Source: Rodentolepis nana (lineage: Eukaryota; Platyhelminthes; Cestoda; Cyclophyllidea; Hymenolepididae). From it: a DNA stretch of 42,686 nucleotides. The translations under genes and the position numbers were made by a program. The first letter of the stretch is position 1, and each line of letters begins with the position of its first letter. The notes under the pieces were generated by a model. It did no database searches. It was not told the DNA's origin and saw nothing but the letters and a program-made list of their open reading frames with translations. Location: the NCBI GenBank assembly GCA_900617975.1, contig UZAE01012214.1, positions 5,483-48,168 of the forward strand. The letters are read 5' to 3'. Below, in pieces: positions 9,542 to 20,100 of this stretch.

Positions 9542-12191
9542 ATGATTCTTGATCAGTTATACAATTTTATTCGCATTTACAAATGCGATTTCCAACCTGA
9601 TCGTGATGAATATATTGAAGAATACGTTGAAAATCTGTTCAAGAGTGAATCTGATGATGATTTTGACCCTCAGGAAGTTGAGTTGTTTTTAAAGGACTCA
9701 ATCTCATCATGCAGCGATATTCCAAGGTAAGCTTGGGCTTCTTTTTATCTTTCTTATAATTAAGCCATGTTTTCCAAGAGTGGATAATGAAGACCCGTTT
9801 AAGTCTAGTTAGTAAAGACGCTCCTAGTATGAAAAACGAATTGGAAGATAATTCGACCGACTGTGTTGAAACTATTTTAAAGCTAATTCCAGTGGTAATG
9901 GATTTACTATTTATTATTTCGTAGAGACTAATTATTGCTTACTGCCTTTTCATTTTCATGTTTTCATTGTGTGCGCTCACATATACAAAACTTCCTAGTA
10001 TTTCATTTTTGTTTCTTTCAGTTAAATCCAGAGCTGCATGAGACCGACTCGAAAGTGGATTCTAAGCCCCAATTAACGAAGGAGGAACGTGAAGCCTATG
10101 CCGAACGATATGGGTTTTCTCGCAATTCTTGTTCCTTAATCCCTCCAGTTACTAAATTGTCCTCCGAAGTACGTTTGTGTCTCGCTTTGTTTTTGCAGGT
10201 TTTGTTGACTACCTAGAAAGTGGGTTAGAACTGGCTTTCATTCATTTTTATGCATCTGTTAGTTTCGTTTTGTAGTCCATGGGTCGAATATCACGAATTT
10301 CCAACGGTATTGTTTGCTTGATAAAATGTGAATTTCCGATGGAAACTAAATTTGATCTATTTAAGTCAGGTCACAGTTTTTTCACAGTTGACCTTTTTAT
10401 CCAAATTTCAAATGCCCATAACGCAGACTTGTGCAGATTAATTAAAAATATTTTTTGTTTTCTTTATAAATAGCCTTAGCCACTCCTGTATTCTTAAATT
10501 CCTTTCATGTGCATTTGCCTGATTGAAACTCGTATTTTTGAAGGTCTTCGCGCTTTGAGGTATTTGGGAGTGCATTTAGATTTTCAAAAGAAACTTAGCA
10601 TAATCGATCTTCGAATTTCACATGCTAGTTCTACCTCATCTGATATTTTGAAGATATTGTCAGAGCAGTAGAGCCATTCCCTGGTTTATGCTTAATTATA
10701 CAACCGATTGCTTTCTAATTTTCTTAAATTCTATTTTAATTATTTTCAATCTAGAGTAACTGTGTTAATTGCCTCTTTCCCGAATTAAAGCGTCCTGTTT
10801 TCCTGAACCATTTCATGAAAATTCTTTCCTGAATTGGTCTTACCTTGCTATCCGCTTCAATGTCTGGGACTTTGTGTGTTACGTTCTTACCTAATCCATT
10901 CCTAAATTCGTAAACGCTCGGTGAGTAGGCACATCCAGGATGATAGGGCGTGTTTGTCATAGTTTGGCTCAATTTATTTATCGTTTGAATCGGGAAGTAT
11001 AAATCCCCTCATTATTGTGACGTACATCACATAATGGCCTCTTTATCTCTGTTTTCGATAAAGTTTTGCATCCAGTTGGTAAACTACTCATCTCCGGTCT
11101 GAATTTTGCCAGATACCTTTCTATAGAATTATTTTTTTCGCCGTATGAAACATTTTGAGCTAATTTTGGGGAGAATTTTAATAGTATCTCCGAAGTTAAT
11201 TATCTTTGTTAAATAAGCATCGATCTCATGACCTCTGATCTTTGATTTTTACTTTAAGTTAGACCTATTAGTCCATTGTTTGCCGATTGGAATAGCCAAT
11301 TGTTCTGGCAATGGGATATTTGGCCATGTTTACAACTCGTTGAAGCTCAGGCGTTTCTTGTGTGTTGAGAAGAGAAGACTAGTCATGTCGTGGTCCATTT
11401 AAACTTCGCTGATCGTGAAATAATTGGCGCTATGATTAATGTCCTCATCTGTTATCTCAAGGGTCATGGGTTCAAGACCCCTCAGCGGAGTACTAGACGT
11501 CGCTGGATGCCAAAAATTTATATCAAATGGCAGGCGTCTTGATGGTTATCATTAGCCCTTTAGTTGACTTCAGGCTCCACAGAGAGAGTGAGGAACATCA
11601 AATCGAAAAATGTCGAGAGGGGGGGAACAGAAGAATGTTTTAAAGATGTAAAGGAGATAGACACAAAGGTAGATGAGGTGAGTACTGTGAAAGTGGTCGA
11701 ATATGACATACTGTGGGGTCATGATAGCTTGTACTCAGAAGTCAACTTCTGGTTTATAAACTTTTGCCGCATGAGTATACGTTGCCCAGGGTGCACCACG
11801 TGGAGGTAAGTCTATCGCACACCCCTGTTTGCCAAAAATAGATGTTTCTTACCCGTAAGGCTCCATGGCGCCACCCCTCCCCTCAAAATTAGTCTTGGAA
11901 GCCCCTCCTAAACGTGTTTTGAATTTACAATAGTTAGGCTTTGAGTCGGAAATAGGTTTTTATTTATATCAAATGAAGGAGAAATGGTTGGAATAATCTA
12001 AACTGGACTTACGATTGCATGTTTATTTTTATGTTTCCTCTTTTTTTATTTAGCCGGAGAGCAAAGTGAGGTACCTGGACGGGAAGGTGGTTAATACCAA
12101 CGGAGCAAGGTATATTGAAATTAAGAAGGAGTATCCAGATATGCCTCCTCCAGTCTATCTCAAATCCTCTCGCAAATATCGCTTTCATTGA
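9542..12191 (+). CDS. CUEDC2: CUE domain-containing protein 2-like (CUEDC2) with a reduced CUE region
   Basis: Human CUEDC2 is a ubiquitin-binding-domain regulator reported in cell-cycle checkpoint and inflammatory signalling; its role here is unknown. Four exons join in phase: 9542-9726, 9813-9894, 10022-10168 and 12054-12191, giving 183 residues. The C-terminus is diagnostic. VRYLDGKVVNTNGARY and the final SSRKYRFH match human IRYIDNQVVSTKGERF and ARKYRFH. The N-terminal helix ending in DIPR (about residues 1-62) also matches. The CUE region is only hinted at by DCVETILKLIPV (about residues 77-88), and the helices that should follow are missing. The protein is about 100 residues shorter than the human one. 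The last intron (1885 bp) holds a tRNA-like sequence and a SINE-like copy. Confidence 0.85.
11405..11490 (+). pseudogene. tRNA-like sequence with a long variable arm (Leu/Ser class), degenerate
   Basis: TTCGCTG (11405-11411) pairs over seven positions with CAGCGGA (11483-11489), one pair being G-T. The spacing is 85 nt, the size of a class II tRNA. A perfect T-loop with box B (GGGTTCAAGACCC) and a box-A-like TCGTGAAATAA sit at the expected places. The anticodon arm has only four pairs and lacks T33, and the T-stem has a mismatch. I read it as a decayed tRNA or the head of a tRNA-derived retroposon, not a working gene. It lies 18 bases upstream of a SINE-like insertion. Confidence 0.35.
11518..11829 (-). 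mobile_element. SINE-like element copy in an intron of the CUEDC2-like gene
   Basis: This is a full-length copy. TGCCAAAAAT is duplicated at 11508-11517 and 11830-11839, directly flanking TTATATCAAATGGCAGGCG at the left and CTATCGCACACCCC at the right. In the element's own sense, on the - strand, it starts GGGGTGTGCGATAG and ends in an A/T-rich tail. It is antisense to the host gene. Confidence 0.88.
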
Positions 12192-12710
12192 TGTTGTGGC
12201 ATTTTCCTCGGCTCCAGTCCTGCATTTCATCTCCCTTTTTTGTACTTTACTCTGCATTTTGTAAAGTCTCTTTTCTCTTTTTTATCTTTCACAGCAAACA
12301 TGTCCTGTGTATATATATATTTGCTCTATCTTTTAAAATGTTGACCTTTATATGATTTCGCTTAGCCTATATGTGCTTTACGAAACGGTTAAGATATGTG
12401 TCACACACACAGTCCTCAGTTTACCAAGTGGACAGACAAGACAGCTTCGGGGACTCCTGTCTTGAAAGCGAATTGTTTAGTTGTGGACAGTGTCCTTGTC
12501 TTTGAATGACAAGAGTATCGTACAGGTTTTTTTTATTTAGTGCATCATTGGGTAATGAATCGTGAACTTATTAAGGAACCTCTTTCTTAGTTTTCATCTT
12601 GAAACTTCTTACGTTTCAAGAATTGAATTGACTGCTTTTTGTAGTATCCCACAAGGGCTTCACTAGTAACATATAGGAACTAGCGAATAATCAAATAATA
12701 TATAATTTAT

Positions 12711-13020
12711 TTCAACTGGTAGGCTTTAAGATAGTTACCATTGGCCCTTTAGTTGGCTTCGGGCTTCACAGAGAGGAGGAGCGTCAAAGCCACAAAAGTT
12801 GAGAATCGGAGCAGAAGAATGATTCGCAGATGTAAAAGAAATAGACAGACACAAAGGCAGAGGAAAGGTAAGATGAGTACTGTGCAATTGGTGGAATATG
12901 ACATTCAGTGGGGTCGTGGAAGTTTAAAGTCGGAAGTCAACTGCCTGTTAATAGACTTTTTTCGCCGTATGAATAAACGTTGCCCAGTGTGCGCTACGTG
13001 GAGGTAAGTCTATTGCACAC
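12711..13020 (-). mobile_element. SINE-like element copy
   Basis: This copy runs from the TTTCAACTGGTAGGC end to GTCTATTGCACACCCC. Flanks of about 9-10 bp are similar (ATAATATATA and ATAATATAAA), consistent with an aged target duplication. It shares the conserved block with CGTTGCCC and TACGTGGAGGTAAGTCTAT. Confidence 0.82.
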
Positions 13021-14318
13021 CCCATAATATAAAAATAAGTACAGAGGAATGAAGCAATGGAATTGTCGGAAAGTATGTGTAAAGGTACTTAAAACTCGAG
13101 CAGACAATCATATACGTCCCAAATTTCTTCAAAATAGGGAAAAGACCAAATTGAAAATCAATATATTTGGCCACCAAATTGAACCAATAGTGAATAGCTT
13201 GAAGTAAATTAAACCCAAAAACTGAGAGGCTTGAAATGACTGTCAATATGCAACAAAATTCTCAATCATTCACCACAGTCGGGTTGGCTCATCATAATTG
13301 AACCTTTATTGTCATGGCAATACTCCGTTTCGTTGAGGGCCGGGATTTGATGACAATTAAACAAAGACGGCACTTAGAGGGGGGGGGGGTTGGGGTGTGC
13401 TTTCAAGTGCATAGCTTGATTTCGTCTGTGCCGTACTAACCACACATTCTCCACTGATCTGCTCAATTTCCCCTCAGAAAGCCCATATCCAGATTGTGAA
13501 TATTTAAAGATTAGGTGATACACGTGTTCTCACACCAGTGTCTAAAACAATGCAATTGAACAATCAAGTTGGCGTGAGCCGTACTTAACTTTTTACATAA
13601 ATTTTCTAACCAGAGCTCACTGTAAATAAATAAAAGTGTAAGGAAAACAGATGGAAGGTAGTTTCGTGCTGTTACTCCCGAAAACATCGAAGATGATATT
13701 GTGCGTTGTGGCGTTTATACGACTTGACGTAATCGAGAATTCGACAATAAAAGGCCTTGCTATTAACCCCTTTCATGGAAGGGTGATCTTTTCGACAATG
13801 AATTAACACTGCATTCTTGGCGCTAAAAACTCGCATTTTGACGTTTTCGCTAGAATTCTATTGGCATTTAGATTTGAGGTATTACAGACGGGAAGTGGCG
13901 TCATTTTGCGTTTTAGTCATGACTGAATTCGTTGAAAGGAGAAATGGTTAAAACTAATTTGAAATATGCTCATTAGATCTGTACGCAGCATATCCATTAG
14001 CCCACATCTTGAGCAGAGATGAGGTGAACTTTTTTTTGCTTCACATGTATGGGCCAACACCAGGTTTTGGCAAGCATTTGCTACCTATAGTTTGGAAAAT
14101 TTTAATATCTTGCCACAGGAATGGAAATGTCATAGGAAATTTTCCATTTGAAATACGATAACACAACATTCAACAAGTATCCTTTTATAGGTGACTGGTG
14201 GGCTGTGGAGTTCTCCAACTCAGAAATAGGAAATCTATGTTGACGGATAGTGGTGTAAAAAATCTCGGTTGAAGAAGAGGCTGGAGGAGAGGGGGATGGG
14301 GAGTGATAGGATGAAGAG

Positions 14319-14320
<2 letters not shown>

Positions 14321-14381
<61 letters not shown>
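14321..14381. repeat. GT dinucleotide microsatellite
   Basis: About 30 uninterrupted GT units. It produces an artificial Thr-His run on the - strand that should not be annotated as protein. Confidence 0.97.
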
Positions 14382-14386
<5 letters not shown>

Positions 14387-17150
14387 CTCATTCAGTGGAA
14401 AGGCTCAACAAAGTACTCGTAGGCCGGCTGTCTGATTTCACGGACTTTGCTCATTGGTGAGCGGCGTCGGTAGGTTTACAAGTACATCACGTGGCAAAAT
14501 GTGAATACAATTATGGAGTAAAAAAATTCCCTCCCCCCTCTCAGCTGGTAAGTAATTTGCCTTACTGTGGACATGGGCAGATCACCCAGAATCAATAATA
14601 CTGCAGATTTGTATCTGCAACAAGCCTTTGCAAGCATTTCTCACTCATCAACGCAGTTGTGAATCCTGTTATCAGTCTCGTTATTCAATAGTCACCGATG
14701 TCAAAGCACCAACAAAGGATGATAAAGAGACTTTGCATGAAAATGGAGTATTTAAATTTGTCACATCTTCAAAAGAATTAAAATGGAAACGCTTCCAAAG
14801 TTGGTCGGTCAGGTCCACATGTGGTCACTTGGAAACACTTCGAGTAATTGCTTGTGTGCTGTTGCCAGGAGAGAAGCCTAACTCACTAATCGTCTCGACA
14901 TCAACATGGAGGATATGCTTATTGCAAATCATAATTCGCTTGAATTATCGCCACAAATAAGCAATCCTACTTTCGTCTAATTGGTCTGCTATGGTGTCTA
15001 CATGCATACCGTAGTACCATGTACACTAAAGTCCTTTCTCAAATTGGGATTGAGTCAGAACTCGAGGAGTTTTCACAATCCCTTGTAGAATTTGAAAAAT
15101 GCAACTGCGCAAGTAAGCTTTTAACAATTAAAAGATATACGTATTTTAAACCGCGCAATTAGAGTGCCGAAACCATTGGTAATTACCTCTTCAATGTTTA
15201 ATAGCTCAAAATAATATTAGTTTTGGAAGGTCATTTTTATACTGAAGCACGAATTGGTCTCCGACTGTTCAGATTCCTGGGCCTCGCTGGTTCAACTACC
15301 TAAAATACCCCACACTCATCGACATTGCCAGTAATAAAATCCTCAAATGAAATGCGTTTAAAATGTAAATAAAGGGACGTTGCAGAAATGGTATGTTTTT
15401 GCCTTGTCTTCTACTCTCGCTGAACCGGAGGCAACTGTATCCTAAGGAAACCATTTTGGTTAGACATAAAGAGTCACATTTGGTTGCGTTGCCAAATGTG
15501 TCAAGGTGTTCATGATTGCTTTAATAGTTTGAATCCTCCCTCATTCATATGTGATGGCAACGAGAGGCAGTGATGACTAGAGCCCATCTGAATCATGCTG
15601 GAAAATGAGTTGTATCATGCTGCTTCGTTCAGGCCAATAAATAAAACGTAGAGAATAAGATGGTTGATCAATGCTTCTCTAACATTACAAATTTCGAATG
15701 AATCTGCTGCCAACAAAATGCTGGAGGTCTCTGACGCTGGAATCTGGGGTTTATTGTCGTAGTCTCTACCAAAAAATGTACTCTCAGTAAAGCCATGCAC
15801 TACTACAAACTCATACCACTGTCAGATTAGTGAACTTCTTACAGAAATGACCAGTAAAAAGCGGCACCCGAAAAAGCAAGGCTACTTCTGGACAAAATTA
15901 AACACCTCACTGAAACAAAAGTAAGCTGGATCTTTGTGATAGGGAAAACGTTTTCTGATATGAAAGTACAGCACGCAGAGTGAAAGATGGTTCGCATGAG
16001 ATCAAAACGGTACTCTTCTTGCCAACCAGGCTGAATTTTCACCAACTGTCATGCATTTGGGGTGCGTACAACTCCACGTGTAATGTGTTACCTCCTCTCC
16101 CCTCCCCACATTTTTGACATTTCGCTTAAATTAAATTGGGATGCCTTCTAAGAACAACTGATCAGTGTAGTAATTAAGCCACCGTCAGAAGAAAAGGTAA
16201 TGATATGATTGTCAGCTAACATTTACAACTGCCAAATGTCCCTACGTATTTATAACCTCCAAACCTGCCAAACCTCGACCTACGCTACCCCCCCCCTCCC
16301 CTGTAACTCAGATTTTCATATAATTCTATTCTGCGCTATGAAGAAAGACACTATTCACCTTGACAGTACTACAAAGCCCCCTCCCCCAGTTAGTGGACAG
16401 AAAGAAAGGCTTTTTGTAAGACCTTTAAAGGGAAAGTGAAAAATCAGCTTTCTCCATGTTTTGATGCCGTTTGAATTAAACTGAGGTGATTATTTGTAGT
16501 AAAGGTAATTGAAAATTGTGTAATTTACCGATATTTCAAGGATCTTTTAAACCAAACTTTGGCAAATAAACTGAAAATTTTGGAGTTTTACTCCACCAAG
16601 CACAACGAGTAATAGTTCTTTGCTGAGAACATTCAGGCACGTATTTTAGATTATAAAGCACTAAGTACAATTTAAGAGAAGTTAATTTTTAGCTTCTTTG
16701 GCAATGAATCCTAAAGCAGACCAAAAATAAAACTATTACTAAATAAAACGATGAAGAGAAGGAATCTATGTCATATAATGTAAATACTATAACTTCCTGA
16801 ATATCTTGCAAATAAATGACTAATTTTCTTATTCATAAATAAACCTTGTATAATTTGAGCTCTAAAAATACATGTAATCCAGGCAGTTTAATTTATTATT
16901 CAGACTTATGTATATCAATTAATTTTTCAAGTGTATCCAAATGTAAAATTGCGCATTAATTAAATATAATTAGATTCTCAATAATAGAATTATTATTATT
17001 ATATTATAAATAATTATATTTTAAATGTTTTCATACATTCTATTAAATAGTTACACGCTGCGGTTTCTTCAGCGTGATCTTTAAGGCAACCAATTAGAGT
17101 CAGACAGTTGGCACCTCGAAGTGTGCATTTTCGTCCTGCATTAATTCTAA

Positions 17151-20100
17151 ATGAAGTCAAACTTCTTATTAAATTCTAAAAGCAGCAAAGGCCTTCTTAC
17201 TATTGTCATCCTAGCATCGGCATGGGCAGTAGGTTTCTTCTCCCGACTCTTTTCTGTCATCCGGTTTGAGAGCATTATCCATGAGTTTGACCCGTGGTTT
17301 AACTATCGGGCCACCAAACGAATGGTCGATTACAGTTTCTACGACTTCCTTAACTGGTTTGATGTGACTGCATGGTATCCACTTGGCCGGATTGTCGGTG
17401 GAACCGTTTATCCAGGTTTAATGATTACTTCTGGTAAGAACTGTAGCATATTAATTTTTGCGTGGTTTGGATATGAATTAATAGTCCTTTCAAAAATTTT
17501 CTTTTCATTTTTAGGTTCAATTCATTACATTCTACGATTGCTCAATATTCCAATACACATTCGTGAAGTTTGTGTTTTCTTGGCACCAATGTTTAGCGGT
17601 TTGACTGCCATCATGGGCTACCTCTTGACCAAGGAACTCTGGAACGATCGTGCTGGACTATTTGCAGCCTGTTTTTTGGCGATAGGTGCGATAGTTAATT
17701 TTAATTCAACTGCCTTCGTTTTTGCTATTTAATCTCTTGCTTATGCTTCTTAATCCAACTTATAACGCTACAAATGAAAGTAGCATCGAATTGCCGCGTA
17801 TCCACATTTTACAATTTTTTTCTAAATTCCTGTTTTATGGCTTATTTTAATGTAGTTGATTGTTCTCTAAGTCATTTTGCTTATTTTAAGCTAATCTTCC
17901 CATTTGCGATTCCTATCAATTTTTCAACTTCTTACAGCGTTACTATGATATCTATTTCGAAATTTATGTGGAACGTCAATCATCCCATTGTTATTCTTAA
18001 ATACAAAATTTATTACCTGATTATATAATTTTATAGTTTCATCCTTTTCAAACTTATTTCCTATTTGCTTTTCTTTTCCTCTAATCAGTTGGAGAAAGTC
18101 TGTACTTGTTTCCGCAACCTTGTTGTTACGGTTTATTATGCCCTCATTAACTATTTGCTAATTGAGTATACAAGTGCGTTTTTGGTTTATTTGATACAAG
18201 CGATTCGTTGCCTATTTGGTAACTTTGCTGCTAGCGTTCATCAGTCTGTTCAATAATGTGAGATTCATTGGAACCGAATTTGGCAATTAGTTAACTTTTC
18301 CTTAATGAGTGCTAAGTGGTAGTATATTTTGTTATCCTTTCGTCATTCTCTCATAATAAAGTTTTCTCAGATATACCTCAAATGCCTTTGACATTCTTTA
18401 AAGCCGCAAATATTTTAAATCTTGTCGTCAATTAAATTCCGGTTTATAAAAATATACAGTCTTGAAGGTTATGGGAATCAGTCATATGTTTTCTTTTGCA
18501 ATAGCTAATAATAAAATGTCATTCAAATTATTGCCTTTTTAATTATCCAAAAAGGGGGGGGGGTGGGTTTCAAGTCGCTTTTGATATGATGAAACTTCTT
18601 TTATTTACATTTTGGTATAGTAACAATAGCATATGTGTTTGCCTTTTTTCTCATTCCTCTTCAATGTGGGTTACTACTTGATTGAAGTGTCCTCATTACT
18701 AAGTGTTCTCAATGCAGCTGTTCGCTTAAAGTTGCTACGTTTGAAATACTTTATTTTCTTTTCAACTATAAATTCTATATCGGCGGGTATTTTCCTGATT
18801 TTATTAGTTTAGTTTATCCACTAATACCTTTTGAAGATACACTCCGAGGCTGAAGTGAATACAATGAGGTAATTATGGAGTTTCACTGATTTTGCCTAAT
18901 GCTGACAGATTCCTAGTTTATTTTCATGTCTTCAATCAATGCTATTGAACTAAAGGTTATCCCACCTCAATTACCTTATTGCTTGTTATGACACACTAAA
19001 GTAGGTAAATAATGAAGTATTAATTTATTGGTATTATTTCGCTGTTTTCAATGTGAATAAGCGTGTTACAATTTGGGTAATAGTTTATTTTGCTCATTTA
19101 GTGTGACACCTCTTCGTTGTCACAGTCCTGGTGTGTTTTTTTGGGAATCCTCAGTACTATGCGAGAAATGCTGCCTCAATGAATTGGAATGGGTTTACTT
19201 TATATTCAAAAACTCTTCTTTGTACCTTCTCTCTCTCTGCGTGTGTGTACTAAAGAAAATTAAAATAAATAGTACCAGATAAGTGTAGTGCTTGCCTCAT
19301 GGTAAACTTGCGAAGTTCGGGATCACGGGTTCAGTGTCCACTGAAGTGCACCCACTAGCAGTAATCGAATTTATCATCTAGGAGACTCGATGTTCGGGGC
19401 ATCAAAATAATGCGTTTCCGCTTCTTGTCAGGTTGATTTTATGCGTGACTAAATGTAAAACTTCCTTTAATCTGCTGACATTATATATCTCTTCCCTTTA
19501 GTTCCCGGATATATCAGTCGGTCAGTTGCTGGTAGCTATGACAACGAGGGAATTGCTATCTTTGCTCTTCTCCTAACCTATTTCCTCTGGTTACGCTCTG
19601 TTCGTACAGGGCATCTCTTGTGGTCAGTGCTATGCGCACTGGCCTATCTCTACATGGTCTCGGCTTGGGGTGGCTATGTCTTCATCATCAACCTTATACC
19701 CCTGCATGCTTTTGTGCTCTGTATCACTGGTCGCTACTCCTCACGTCTTTATGTTGCCTACACGAGTTTCTACATCCTCGGGCTCATTCTCTCCATGCAA
19801 GTACCTTTTGTTGGATTTCAGCCTGTTCGAACGAGTGAGCATATGGCTGCAGCTGGTGTCTTTGTACTTTTGCAGGTAATTTCAGCTTTCCTTCATACTT
19901 ATTCTTTTCTTCTAATCATATGTATATGTATATTAACTGTGCACTTGTGGCGCAGCGATAATCAGTGAGTGGTCGTTTTGGATGTCATGAATTGGAAGGT
20001 AGGCTGGGCGAATTCTCTTTTTCCCTAGCCTGTTCCCAAGAGATGCTGGGGAGTCAAAATGCTTGGGATGTGTTGGTGTTTGGTTTTGAACTCTCTTGGT

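Larger units (their letters stand above)
12192..17150. other. Gene-poor region, CUEDC2-like gene to STT3B
   Basis: Apart from a SINE-like copy (12711-13020), a G run near 13379-13390 and a long GT microsatellite (14321-14381), I see no supported gene. Open frames at 14628-14960 (+), 15615-15800 (-) and 15839-16045 (-) match no family I know. The last 450 bases before STT3B are very AT-rich, followed by a CCAAT-like CAACCAATTAG near 17088-17098, which may be part of the STT3B promoter. Confidence 0.55.

Noticed and set aside
14628..14960. 110-codon frame as a gene
   Set aside because: No ATG start, no recognisable domain and no splice or polyadenylation context.
15615..16045. Two neighbouring - strand frames as a decayed element gene
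   Set aside because: No reverse transcriptase, endonuclease or transposase motif could be seen.
19284..19356. tRNA-like GGGTTCAGTGTCC in an STT3B intron
   Set aside because: Box B is imperfect and no acceptor or T stem pairs.
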